From NCBI RefSeq assembly GCF_001636425.1, contig NZ_KV440953.1, forward strand, positions 2,895,792 through 2,959,791: a stretch of DNA of 64,000 nt, read 5' to 3'. Below are positions 6,649 through 15,213 of the stretch, one piece after another. How positions within the stretch are numbered: the first letter of the stretch is position 1; the number at the start of each line of letters is the position of its first letter. This DNA comes from Heyndrickxia acidicola. GTDB taxonomy: Bacteria > Bacillota > Bacilli > Bacillales > Bacillaceae_C. Made by a program: the position numbers and the translations under genes. The notes beneath the pieces were generated by a model. The model had not been told where the DNA came from. It ran no database searches and worked only from the letters and a program-made list of their open reading frames with translations.

Positions 6649-7797
6649 TTAATTTTCCGTTTCATAAATATGGACACCGCGTTTAGCCATTTCCTCAATG
6701 TACTCTCTGCCTGGTACCACTTTTTCCGGACAATAGACTCCTTTTTGGGAAATAAGACCGCTGCCAATCATCTGGGCAACAACAGATATCGTGTAGGCCG
6801 TTGAACGGGCCATGGCTGTGACCTGATGCTCCCGATCCTTATAGGTCACCATTTCATATTCATAGCTAGCCGTTTTCCCAGCTTTCTTTCCTTCTGTTAT
6901 GACTCTTAACAGGACCGCATCATCTTTTTCACCCAGCTCTACAATAGGATCTAAAGCCTTGAGCAGGACATCTCTCGGCTTGATTAACCTGCCTCCAACC
7001 TCCACCTCAAAATCATTTCGCGTTAAATTCAAATCAACCAGAAGCTTGAACTTTTCCGCATGACCTCGGTATCGTACGGTTTTATACTCCAAAGTTTCTA
7101 AATCTGGATAGGACAGAGATAAAGTCGATGTCCCACCGGCCGTATGAAAGGCTTCAAGCGGTCCAAACTTTTCAAAATGGATGGTTTCGATTTCAGATAG
7201 AGACGGCACTTCCTGCTTAATCCCATTTCGAATGATGAGGGATGGATCTGTATAATGGTCAAATACGCCTTCCATGGAAAAAACATGATTGTATTCCAAT
7301 GGGGGTTCAGGACGAACAGGAATTCCTCCGACATATAGCTTGATTGCCGTAACATCATCCAGCTTGCCAGCGCCGTATCCTGAAAGAATATTGATCATTC
7401 CCGGCGCTACGCCAAGGTCTGGTATCAGGGTAACGTTGCCTGCCTTAGCATGATCATGCAGTTCAAGCACCTTTTCCGTCATATGCCCGATATGGCCACC
7501 TAGATCCACACTGCTAACACCCGCTTTAATGGCAGCTTTCGCAACTTTTTCATTAAAGGAATAAAAAAGAGCATTAATGACAACATCATAATCGCTTATA
7601 AATTGTGTTAATTCCTGGTGATTGGAAGCGTCTATAAATGAAGAGGATAGCTTCGGTGAACCCAGCTGCCTGCAAACCGCTTCCGCTCTTTTGGCATCAA
7701 CATCTGCCAGTGTTACTTTTTTCACTCCAGGACTCCCTGCCAAATCCCGGGCAGCTTCTTTCCCCATTAATCCTGCACCTAGAACAGCTACCTTCAT
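6649..7797 (-). CDS. L-lysine 6-dehydrogenase (saccharopine dehydrogenase-like)
   Basis: A 382-residue NAD(P)-dependent dehydrogenase that closely follows my memory of Geobacillus lysine 6-dehydrogenase over its whole length. It has an N-terminal Rossmann motif ([10 protein letters not shown], residues 3-12), then [30 protein letters not shown] and a saccharopine-dehydrogenase-type C-terminal domain. The enzyme oxidatively removes the 6-amino group of lysine, giving 2-aminoadipate 6-semialdehyde, which cyclises to piperideine carboxylate. It is the last gene of a four-gene operon, 37 bases after the aldehyde dehydrogenase that would use its product. AGGGGG precedes ATG 7797. The alternative, a general saccharopine-dehydrogenase-like protein, is less likely. 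Confidence 0.85.
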   Translation of the reverse strand: MKVAVLGAGLMGKEAARDLAGSPGVKKVTLADVDAKRAEAVCRQLGSPKLSSSFIDASNHQELTQFISDYDVVINALFYSFNEKVAKAAIKAGVSSVDLGGHIGHMTEKVLELHDHAKAGNVTLIPDLGVAPGMINILSGYGAGKLDDVTAIKLYVGGIPVRPEPPLEYNHVFSMEGVFDHYTDPSLIIRNGIKQEVPSLSEIETIHFEKFGPLEAFHTAGGTSTLSLSYPDLETLEYKTVRYRGHAEKFKLLVDLNLTRNDFEVEVGGRLIKPRDVLLKALDPIVELGEKDDAVLLRVITEGKKAGKTASYEYEMVTYKDREHQVTAMARSTAYTISVVAQMIGSGLISQKGVYCPEKVVPGREYIEEMAKRGVHIYETEN

Positions 7798-7834
7798 TTC
7801 GAATCCCCCTTATTTTATCTTAATATTTTTCCGA

Positions 7835-9346
7835 TCAATTCGATTTTTCAACATCAATTTGGGCTCTCTGAAGCTTGCCGCTGAAATCGATATACACACT
7901 CTTCCACTCAGTAAAAACGTCTAACGCAGCTACACCTGAATCACGGTGCCCGTTACCTGTTCCCTTTGTTCCTCCGAACGGCAGGTGAATTTCAGCCCCG
8001 GTTGTTCCTGCATTTACATATACTATTCCGGTATCGAGATCCCGCTGAGCGGCAAAAACCCGATTGATATCTCTTGTAAAAATGGAGCTGGACAGACCAT
8101 ATGCCACACTATTGTTGACTTCAATCGCTTCTTCAAAGGTTTTTACCGGAATGACGGAAACCACCGGTCCAAAGATTTCCTCATATGCAATCCTCATATC
8201 CGGGCTTACATCAGTGAATAAAGTTGGGGCGTAATAATTGCCTTCAGCCAGCTCCCCTTCAGCCAAAACATAGCCGCCCGCTGCCAGCTTTGCTCCTTCT
8301 GCTTTTCCAATCTGCACATACTCATGAATTTTCTTTAATGCCTGCTGATTAATGACTGGACCTACTTTTACGTTTTCGTCCAATCCGTTTCCAAGTGTCA
8401 ATTTTTCCATTTCTGCAACAAGTTTTTTCTCTAACTGTTCTTTCACCGCTTCATGGACAATGACACGGCTGCACGCGGTACAGCGCTGGCCGCTTGTGCC
8501 AAAGGCACTCCACAATATCCCCTCAACAGCAAGCGATAGGTCTGCGTCATCCATAACAATTACAGCATTTTTCCCTCCCATTTCAAGTGACACACGCTTT
8601 AACAGCCTGCCGCAGCGCTCTGCTATGGTCCTGCCGACATCATTGGAGCCGGTAAAGGAAATAACATCAATTTCCGGATGCTCGACCATGGAATTTCCGA
8701 CAGTAGAGCCTGCACCGCAGACCAGATTGATGACTCCCTTTGGAAGTCCTGCTTCCTCAAATATTTTCACCAGTTCCATTGCCATGAGCGGTGTTTCGGT
8801 TGCAGGCTTCCATACAACAGCGTTCCCTGCGACAATTGCAGGAAAAGATTTCCACGTAGCAATCGCGATTGGAAAATTCCACGGTGTTATAATCCCAACA
8901 ATCCCAACGGGGACCCGAACGCTCATGGCGAATTTATCCTTTAGTTCAGAAGGGGTTGTATCTCCAAAAAGCCTTCGTCCTTCTCCAGCCATATAAAACG
9001 CCATATCGATGCCTTCTTGAACCTCTCCTCTAGCTTCGTCCAGAACCTTTCCCATCTCCTGTGTTAATATTCTGGCAAGCTTTTCTTTTCGTTCTTTCAA
9101 AAGAGCTCCAACCCTGTACAGCACTTCTGCTCTTTGAGGAGCCGGGACCAATGCCCATTTCTTTTGAGCTTTTTTTGCTGCTGACACCGCCTTTTCTACA
9201 TCCTCCTTAGAGGATAAAAGCACTTCACCAATGGATTTTCCTGTTGCAGGATTGATAATAGGAGCAAATTTTCCGCTATCAGATCCCACCCATTCACCGT
9301 TAATAAAATTCAATACCTTTGCACCTTGCACCACTGTATTTACCAT
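7835..9346 (-). CDS. Aldehyde dehydrogenase, probably 2-aminoadipate semialdehyde dehydrogenase
   Basis: A full-length 503-residue ALDH-superfamily enzyme. The oxyanion Asn is in PWNF (N157), the NAD-binding turn is FTGS (231-234), the general base is E255 in LEMGGKN, and the catalytic cysteine is C289 in GQRCTAC. It oxidises an aldehyde to the acid with NAD(P). Its place between a ThDP enzyme and lysine 6-dehydrogenase makes 2-aminoadipate 6-semialdehyde the likely substrate; it might also take glutarate semialdehyde later in the pathway. GGGAG lies 8 bases before ATG 9346. Sequence alone would only say aldehyde dehydrogenase. Confidence 0.85.
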   Translation of the reverse strand: MVNTVVQGAKVLNFINGEWVGSDSGKFAPIINPATGKSIGEVLLSSKEDVEKAVSAAKKAQKKWALVPAPQRAEVLYRVGALLKERKEKLARILTQEMGKVLDEARGEVQEGIDMAFYMAGEGRRLFGDTTPSELKDKFAMSVRVPVGIVGIITPWNFPIAIATWKSFPAIVAGNAVVWKPATETPLMAMELVKIFEEAGLPKGVINLVCGAGSTVGNSMVEHPEIDVISFTGSNDVGRTIAERCGRLLKRVSLEMGGKNAVIVMDDADLSLAVEGILWSAFGTSGQRCTACSRVIVHEAVKEQLEKKLVAEMEKLTLGNGLDENVKVGPVINQQALKKIHEYVQIGKAEGAKLAAGGYVLAEGELAEGNYYAPTLFTDVSPDMRIAYEEIFGPVVSVIPVKTFEEAIEVNNSVAYGLSSSIFTRDINRVFAAQRDLDTGIVYVNAGTTGAEIHLPFGGTKGTGNGHRDSGVAALDVFTEWKSVYIDFSGKLQRAQIDVEKSN

Positions 9347-9383
9347 TTTCGCATCTCCCTTCTTATTTCAAGCACCAAATAGT

Positions 9384-11066
9384 TTACCTGTTATGCCGCT
9401 CCCTGATTTGATTTATAGTTGTTCCTGTCGATATCTGCTCTCTGCTCATAGGGATTTCAATCACGGTGGGAAGCTCCCCAGTCATCGCTTCTCTTAAGGC
9501 ATGCAGGAATTCTGTTTTCGTTGAAACGAATTTGCCTCTTGCACCAAGGGAAGCTGCCAGTTCTGCAAAACGAATACTTCCCAAATCAGTGCCTGCCACT
9601 TTTCCGGGATAGTGAATTTCCTGGTGCATTCGGATTGTTCCATACATTTGGTTATTAAACACAAGGCTGATGACTGGAACTTTATGCCTTACGGCTGTTT
9701 CAAGCTCCTGTACAGTCATCATCATTCCACCGTCTCCCGATAATGAAACTGTGACGCATTCGGGCCTTGCCATTTTTGCGCCGATTGCAGCAGGCAGCCC
9801 GTAGCCCATGGCTCCTGATGTCGGTCCAATGTATGTCCTTTTTTGTTTAAATTGATAATAGGAATGAAGCCAGCCCGCAAAATTCCCCGCATCATTTGTG
9901 ATGATGCTGGTTTCCGGAAGCTCCTGTTGAAGAATTTTTATGATATCCTCATTATTTAAAGCTTCAGCATTTTCATTTGTCCGAAAGGCAGATCCCTTCA
10001 GCTGTCTTACCCTGCAGTTATTCGCCCATTCGCCCCAAGTCGGTTTGATCTCCAAATTTATGCAGGCTTCCAATGCTTTTTGTGCATCTGCCACTAATCC
10101 AATTTCAGGCGGATAAACCTTCCCCAAAATTTCCGGTTCAATATCGATATGAATCAGCGTTTGTTGTGCAGAAATTAAAGAGTAGTCCTGTGTTGTCACC
10201 TCCGAAAGCCTTGTGCCGATGGCCAGAATGACATCAGCCGCTTTTACCGCTTCCAAAACAGGCTTAGCTGTCCCCAGTCCAAGATGGCCGGAATATAACG
10301 GATGATGATTTGGAAAAACATCATGCCTCCGGAATGCAGAAAGTACCGGTAAGCAGTACTTCTCAGCAAATTGAAGGAGGGTTTCTTCAGCTCCGGCATG
10401 GATCACTCCTCCTCCCGCAAGAATGAGCGGGCGTTCTGCCTTTTGTAAAATAGCCCCGATTTCCGTGACGTCTGATTGATTTAGCGATGGCTTGGGGATT
10501 TTTACAGCTCCTGTAAAGAACATTTCTGCCTGATCCTTTAACATATCTTCCGGCAATGAAATGACCACTGGACCCGGCCGGCCTGTCTGCGCGATTCTAA
10601 ATGCCCGCTGGACAAGCTCCGGCACTCTTTCTGCATCCTTTATCTCTACAGTCCACTTGGCAATCTGGTCAAAAAACTGATCAAGCTCTACTTCCTGAAA
10701 TCCCTCACGGCCACGAAACTTGCTATGCACCTGCCCCAGGAACACGACCATGGGGGTGGAGTCCTGAAAAGCAGTATGAACACCAATAGCAAGATTCGCG
10801 CCTCCCACTCCTCTGGTAGCCATGACGACCCCCGGCCTCCTTGTAGCTTTGGCATAGCCTTCAGCCATAAATGAAGCACCGCCTTCATGGCGCGCGGAAA
10901 TCAACTCAATGGATGGCTCTTCATGAATCGCATTTAAAACCGGCAAGTAGCTTTCTCCTGGAACGCAGAATACCTTACGGATTTGTTCTATTTTCAAGCA
11001 TTCGATAATTGCCTGTGCACCAGTCATTACGGTGCAATTTTTTTCGCGGCTATGAACGAGGGACAT
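9384..11066 (-). CDS. Acetolactate-synthase-like thiamine-diphosphate enzyme
   Basis: A 560-residue ThDP-dependent enzyme with three domains. The N-terminal PYR domain carries the catalytic Glu (E61 in SARHEGGASFMAEG). The middle domain is a Rossmann-like fold. The C-terminal PP domain has the ThDP motif GDGG (444-447) ending in NN (471-472). It resembles acetolactate synthase large subunits, but there is no regulatory subunit gene and the neighbours are lysine-catabolic. It may decarboxylate a 2-oxo acid such as 2-oxoadipate; this is inference. GGAGGT lies 8 bases before ATG 11066, and the start overlaps the end of the aminotransferase gene by 17 bases, so the two are translationally coupled. 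Confidence 0.85.
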   Translation of the reverse strand: MSLVHSREKNCTVMTGAQAIIECLKIEQIRKVFCVPGESYLPVLNAIHEEPSIELISARHEGGASFMAEGYAKATRRPGVVMATRGVGGANLAIGVHTAFQDSTPMVVFLGQVHSKFRGREGFQEVELDQFFDQIAKWTVEIKDAERVPELVQRAFRIAQTGRPGPVVISLPEDMLKDQAEMFFTGAVKIPKPSLNQSDVTEIGAILQKAERPLILAGGGVIHAGAEETLLQFAEKYCLPVLSAFRRHDVFPNHHPLYSGHLGLGTAKPVLEAVKAADVILAIGTRLSEVTTQDYSLISAQQTLIHIDIEPEILGKVYPPEIGLVADAQKALEACINLEIKPTWGEWANNCRVRQLKGSAFRTNENAEALNNEDIIKILQQELPETSIITNDAGNFAGWLHSYYQFKQKRTYIGPTSGAMGYGLPAAIGAKMARPECVTVSLSGDGGMMMTVQELETAVRHKVPVISLVFNNQMYGTIRMHQEIHYPGKVAGTDLGSIRFAELAASLGARGKFVSTKTEFLHALREAMTGELPTVIEIPMSREQISTGTTINQIRERHNR

Positions 11067-12240
11067 GTCTGCCTACCTCCAGATCCAACTGTTTAATCCT
11101 GCTAACCGCTTCATTTAGTCTTTCGGTTGGAACAGATAGCGAAATCCGAAAGTAGCCTTCACCGGATGGACCAAAGGCATTTCCAGGAGTTATGATGACT
11201 CCTGCTTCCTCCAGCACTTTTTCAGAGAATTTCTGGGATGAGTAGCCCGCAGGAACCCTTGCCCAAATGTAAAAGGATCCTCTTGGTTTTTCTACTTGAA
11301 TCCCAATGGCAGACAAGGCTTTAAGCATCGCTTCCATACGCTGATTATAGGCGAAGTTGTTGGCTGACACTGTAGCAAGATCGCTCCTCAGGGCTTCAGC
11401 GGCAGCTTTTTGAATCGGAAGAAACTGACTTGTGTCGGTATTGCTTTTTACAATGGATAGGGCTTGAATGATTTCCCTGTTTCCTGCCACATATCCGATG
11501 CGCCAGCCTGTCATATTAAAGCTTTTTGACAGTGAGCCAAACTCTACCGCGATATCCTTAGCTCCCGGAACCTGTAAAATACTCGGTGCCTTGTAGCCGT
11601 CGAACGTAACCAAATCATATGCCGCATCATGGACCACCGAAATATTATGCTGTTTTGCAAACTCAACAGCTTCCTCGAAAACATCAATTTCTATGGTGGC
11701 TGCCGTTGGATTGCCAGGATAATTCAAAAACATCAGCTTGGCCTTTTGGCATTCTTCTTCCGACAAGGATGCGAAGTCCGGCCGGTACCCCTGCCCAGCA
11801 TTTAATGTTAGGTTAATCGATTCGCCTCCTGAAAGGTAAACAGCAGAACGATAAACGGGATATCCCGGATCCGGGATTAATACTCCGTCGCCTGGATCAA
11901 TGAGGGCCGGCACAATATGAGCTATTCCTTCCTTAGAGCCAACCAGTGTCAATATTTCTTTATCGGGGTCAAGTTTAACCTGATATTGTTTTTTATAGTA
12001 ATCGGCCACTGCCTCCCTGAACTCCTGACAGCCCGAATAACCGGAGTATTTAAAGTTTTCCGGATCCTTAAGCTCATCAATCAGCCGTTTAACGATGAAG
12101 TCTGGTGTCGGAAGATCAGGAGATCCAATCCCCAAATCAATGACATCGACCCCCTTTTTTTGAAGTTGTTTTTTCTTCTCATCGATAACGGAAAATAAAT
12201 ATGGCGGCAGGCCTGAGACCCGCGCGGAACCAAAAGCCAT
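11050..12240 (-). CDS. Class I/II aminotransferase (DapL-like / 2-aminoadipate aminotransferase candidate)
   Basis: A 396-residue fold-type I PLP enzyme. The substrate/PLP segment NYPGNPT is at about residues 173-179 and the Schiff-base lysine is K239 in SLSKSFNMTGWRIGY. It resembles LL-diaminopimelate aminotransferase and related aspartate aminotransferases. As first gene of an operon with lysine 6-dehydrogenase and an aldehyde dehydrogenase, it would fit conversion of 2-aminoadipate to 2-oxoadipate. An in-frame ATG at 12273 exists, but AAGGAGG sits 7 bases before ATG 12240, which also gives the typical family N-terminus. Confidence 0.85.
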   Translation of the reverse strand: MAFGSARVSGLPPYLFSVIDEKKKQLQKKGVDVIDLGIGSPDLPTPDFIVKRLIDELKDPENFKYSGYSGCQEFREAVADYYKKQYQVKLDPDKEILTLVGSKEGIAHIVPALIDPGDGVLIPDPGYPVYRSAVYLSGGESINLTLNAGQGYRPDFASLSEEECQKAKLMFLNYPGNPTAATIEIDVFEEAVEFAKQHNISVVHDAAYDLVTFDGYKAPSILQVPGAKDIAVEFGSLSKSFNMTGWRIGYVAGNREIIQALSIVKSNTDTSQFLPIQKAAAEALRSDLATVSANNFAYNQRMEAMLKALSAIGIQVEKPRGSFYIWARVPAGYSSQKFSEKVLEEAGVIITPGNAFGPSGEGYFRISLSVPTERLNEAVSRIKQLDLEVGRHVPRS

Positions 12241-12278
12241 CTCTTCCCCTCCTTCTCTGATCACCCACTCCATTTCAA

Positions 12279-12307
12279 TATATGAAACCGAATTTCAGTT
12301 ATGACAA
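12279..12307 (-). promoter_or_regulatory. Promoter of the lysine-degradation operon with an embedded palindrome
   Basis: On the minus strand TTGTCA (12302-12307) and CATATA (12279-12284) are separated by 17 bases. The palindrome TGAAA-N5-TTTCA (12283-12297) overlaps the -10 element and spacer. A repressor such as the IclR protein bound here would block polymerase. Both assignments are by eye. Confidence 0.5.
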
Positions 12308-12336
12308 AAAATTACTGATTTAGCGCACTGCAGTAC

Positions 12337-12400
12337 AAAAGGGGTCAGACCCCTTTTGCACATTAACGCAGAGAAGGGGTCTGACCCCTTCTTTGCGTTA
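12337..12400. repeat. Two GGGGTCTGACCCC-type palindromes
   Basis: Core GGGGTCAGACCCC with AAAA/TTTT flanks (12337-12357), and core GGGGTCTGACCCC with AGAA/TTCT and outer TAACGCA/TGCGTTA arms (12364-12400). Related palindromes lie at 19767-19805 and 45070-45096. All are intergenic. Confidence 0.75.
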
Positions 12401-12411
12401 GCACACAAAAG

Positions 12412-12450
12412 GACCCGGAAGAGGCTCTCTTTCCGTCTCTTCCGGGTCTT
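12412..12450 (-). terminator. Terminator of the SpoVB/YkvU-like gene
   Basis: GACCCGGAAGAG and CTCTTCCGGGTC form a 12-bp stem. On the minus strand it is followed by CCTTTT. Confidence 0.55.
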
Positions 12451-12570
12451 GCTTCAAGCCAAAATATGGCGAAAGGAATTCTTTCTGCAATCCGTCGATT
12501 CAAATTCTAAATCGTATATTCCTGCCTATCCTTAAGAAGGGTTAGGATCCCATCACAATGCACAAACCGA

Positions 12571-13899
12571 CTAAAATGTATGATTGGCAGGCTTTCTTAG
12601 ACCTAATGAAATCCCTATTTTTTTACAGATGGTCAGGTAGTGGAGCAGCAGTATTAACAGCGCACCGGTATTCATCCCAATAATAATTCCGCTCATCTGG
12701 AAGAAAGGGCTGGATCCCAATAGGTAACTCATCAGGAACGTCACGATGGTCGCCCACACAAAATGGAGAAATACATCCTTCACCATCCCAATCCCTATTA
12801 ATATGGCCTGCATAGGGGAAATAAAAAAATGAAATAGGAAAAATGGCCACAAAAGCTCAAGATATTGAGCAGCGGAAGTCGTATGGAAAAACAGCCTGGT
12901 TAAGGGTTCTGAAAACACATTAAATATAATAACTGCCGGAACACCATAGCCGATTGTAATCAGCATAACCTGCTGTAAAAGCTTTTGAAGCTTGGGAAGC
13001 TCTCTTTGAGAATAAGCTTCTGATACTGTAGGAATTAACACAGTTGATAAAGAGTGGGCAATAAAGGCGGGAAAAAAGCCAATCGTAAATGCTACTCCTG
13101 CCAGCATCCCAAAATGCTCATTGGCCAAGTCTGCTGTAAAACCTGCTTTTACCAGAGCAGCTTTTATCAAAAACGGCTGGAAGGCTTCTGAAAAAGCATT
13201 GAACATCCTCATTCCTGTCGTCGTTAAGGAAACGGACATCAGGCTTTTCCTGACGGTTTTCCCACTTAGAAAGACACTGTCGCGCTTCCTTATATCTCTG
13301 GACTGCAATATAAAGGTATGAATCCAATACAAAAGCACAATAAAGTCACTGCCAACAATGGTACAGATCGCTATAAAGATACTGACTTCCAAATTAAAAT
13401 GAAAATAATGATAGACAGCAATCAGCAATATTAACTGAATAGACTTTCTTAAAAAGTTTGCGGCAGCAATTTTCCCCATATGCTGAATTCCCATAAAGTA
13501 CCCCCTGGCAATAGAGGAAAAAGAAATAATGGGAATTAACATGACAATCAATCCCCGTATGTATGGATTATAGTTACGAAAAACAGGTATCAAAGGCAAA
13601 ATGATGACTGACAGGCCGATTAAAGATAATGTAAAGTAAACAGTAAAGCGGATGACATGTTTGAGCATGCTGCGATGGTACTTCTCATCCTTCTCAGCAA
13701 CAAACTTCGAGATAGAAATGGGCAGCTCCATACTTGCTAATACAACGACTAAAAAGATGACCGGCAATATGGACATATACAATCCCAGCCCGCTCTCACC
13801 AAGCTGATTCGCGAGCACCATATTAATAAAAAATTCAATACACTCTCCCATAAAAGCAACGGCAACTAATAAGAAGGCTCCTTTAAAAAATGATGTCAT
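12571..13899 (-). CDS. SpoVB/YkvU-family polysaccharide flippase
   Basis: A 442-residue integral membrane protein with about 12-14 predicted spans, of the MOP flippase superfamily. The N-terminal region (ECIEFFINMVLANQLGE, SMELPISISKFVAEKDE) matches the SpoVB/YkvU branch, which in Bacillus is linked to sporulation and cell-envelope work. Such proteins flip lipid-linked glycans across the membrane. The length agrees with YkvU. TAGGAGA lies 6-7 bases before ATG 13899. It is transcribed alone. Which lipid it moves, and whether it is sporulation-specific, cannot be seen here. Confidence 0.85.
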   Translation of the reverse strand: MTSFFKGAFLLVAVAFMGECIEFFINMVLANQLGESGLGLYMSILPVIFLVVVLASMELPISISKFVAEKDEKYHRSMLKHVIRFTVYFTLSLIGLSVIILPLIPVFRNYNPYIRGLIVMLIPIISFSSIARGYFMGIQHMGKIAAANFLRKSIQLILLIAVYHYFHFNLEVSIFIAICTIVGSDFIVLLYWIHTFILQSRDIRKRDSVFLSGKTVRKSLMSVSLTTTGMRMFNAFSEAFQPFLIKAALVKAGFTADLANEHFGMLAGVAFTIGFFPAFIAHSLSTVLIPTVSEAYSQRELPKLQKLLQQVMLITIGYGVPAVIIFNVFSEPLTRLFFHTTSAAQYLELLWPFFLFHFFISPMQAILIGIGMVKDVFLHFVWATIVTFLMSYLLGSSPFFQMSGIIIGMNTGALLILLLHYLTICKKIGISLGLRKPANHTF

Positions 13900-14197
13900 G
13901 CTGTCTCTCCTATCCTATAAAAAACTTTGGCTCCTAATAAGGATATGAGACAAGTCCTCAGATTATTTTAGGAAGTCCTCCCTTTTTATTTTTGCCCAAT
14001 GTGAATTGGCGAGGATGATGCGAGATTTCTGCAGGAAATGAGAATAAAAAGCTAAATCGGAGGAGAAAAGCGAGCGCCGAAACAGCAACTAACAGGCAGA
14101 ACCAATAGTCAATCTCCTCCTGATGTATCCCCTTACAAAAAAACACTTTTTAACCTATTAACAGTTTTCTATAATGGGTGTTAAAGGAGGAGAAAAA

Positions 14198-15004
14198 ATG
14201 AGCTTGCAAAATAGTACAAGAAAACCCAAAACAATGGCCACCAAAGAAACACTCATTGCAGATTTTACTCAATTAGGATTGAAGCGTAGAATGAATGTGA
14301 TTGTCCATGCCTCCTTGAGCAAAATTGGATGGGTATGCGGCGGCGAAATTACCGTGATCCAGGCTTTAATGGAGACGATAACGAATGAAGGAACCATTAT
14401 AATGCCTGCCCAAAATACAAATAATTCAGAGCCATCCTATTGGAAGAACCCGCCTGTCCCAAAAGAGTGGTGGGAGGATATCCGAGCACAAATGCCGGCA
14501 TATGATCCGAAAACAACTCCTACTTTTGGTATGGGAAAAATCGCCGAAACCTTCCGCAGTTTTCCAGGTGTTCTAAGAAGCGCTCATCCCATGGTTTCCT
14601 TTACAGCATGGGGGCAGCATGCAGAATATATCACAGCCAGCCACTCCATTGACTATCCCTTCGGAGAGCACTCTCCTCTTGCCAGAATATACGATTTAAA
14701 TGGTCATATATTGCTTTTGGGTGTGGACTATAACCGCAATACCTCCATGCACCTTGGAGAGTTTCGCTGTGAGAAAAAAAAGGAATTCCTTCAGGGCTCA
14801 GCCATAAATGAAAATGGAAAAAGAGTTTGGAAGGTTTTTAAGGATATAGAGGAATCGTCTGAAGACTTTACAACTATTGCTAAGAATTTTGAAAAGATAC
14901 ATCAAGTCCGCACCGGAACAATTGGTGCGGCGCCTTCTAAACTTATTGAGCAGCGGCTGCTCGTTGATTTTACCTCCGTTTATTTAAAACAAACATTGAT
15001 ATAA
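14198..15004 (+). CDS. AAC(3)-family (aminoglycoside 3-N-acetyltransferase-like) protein
   Basis: A 268-residue protein of the antibiotic N-acetyltransferase family (as in YokD). Typical segments are VIVHASLSKIGWVCGG, EGTIIMPAQNTNNSEP, RSAHPMVSFTAWG and ILLLGVDYNRNTSMHLGE. Chromosomal Bacillus members are widespread and often have no proven resistance role, so I do not call this a resistance gene. AAAGGAGG lies about 7 bases before ATG 14198; an in-frame ATG at 14174 lies upstream of that site. A repeat relic and a strong terminator follow. Confidence 0.85.
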   Translation: MSLQNSTRKPKTMATKETLIADFTQLGLKRRMNVIVHASLSKIGWVCGGEITVIQALMETITNEGTIIMPAQNTNNSEPSYWKNPPVPKEWWEDIRAQMPAYDPKTTPTFGMGKIAETFRSFPGVLRSAHPMVSFTAWGQHAEYITASHSIDYPFGEHSPLARIYDLNGHILLLGVDYNRNTSMHLGEFRCEKKKEFLQGSAINENGKRVWKVFKDIEESSEDFTTIAKNFEKIHQVRTGTIGAAPSKLIEQRLLVDFTSVYLKQTLI

Positions 15005-15135
15005 TAAAAGCGCAAGCTCTTTGCCATCGGCGTACGGATTTCGGAGGCTTCGACTGAGATAAAGGAAACACAGTGAGGCCGTTCACGAGAGAGAAGACAC
15101 TGAAAGCCACTTGGCGATAAGCATTGGAGGTAAGG
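15005..15135. repeat. Solo copy of the 150-bp repeat family
   Basis: It shares GACTGAGATAAAGGAAACAC, the preceding TCGGCGTACGGATT block and GCGATAAGC-type ends with the tandem units at 33662-34071, but it is diverged. Confidence 0.65.
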
Positions 15136-15161
15136 GGAGAGTGCATTATACATATCCTTAT

Positions 15162-15193
15162 AAAAAAGATGGGCATCGCGCCCATCTTTTTTA
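15162..15193. terminator. Bidirectional terminator
   Basis: AAAAAAGATGGGC and GCCCATCTTTTTT pair perfectly around a 5-base loop, serving the acetyltransferase on the plus strand and the SDR gene on the minus strand. Confidence 0.85.
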
Positions 15194-15213
15194 TATTCGT
15201 TCACGGCTTAACA

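Noticed and set aside
8352-8996. Plus-strand 214-residue frame
   Set aside because: It is the antisense of the aldehyde dehydrogenase gene, which has clear catalytic motifs and an SD site.
13958-14146. Minus-strand 62-residue frame
   Set aside because: It has a hydrophobic stretch but no ribosome site, and no neighbour suggests it is a gene.
14198-15004. Acquired aminoglycoside resistance gene
   Set aside because: The protein is in the AAC(3) family, but there is no mobile element beside it, and chromosomal Bacillus relatives generally have no shown resistance function.
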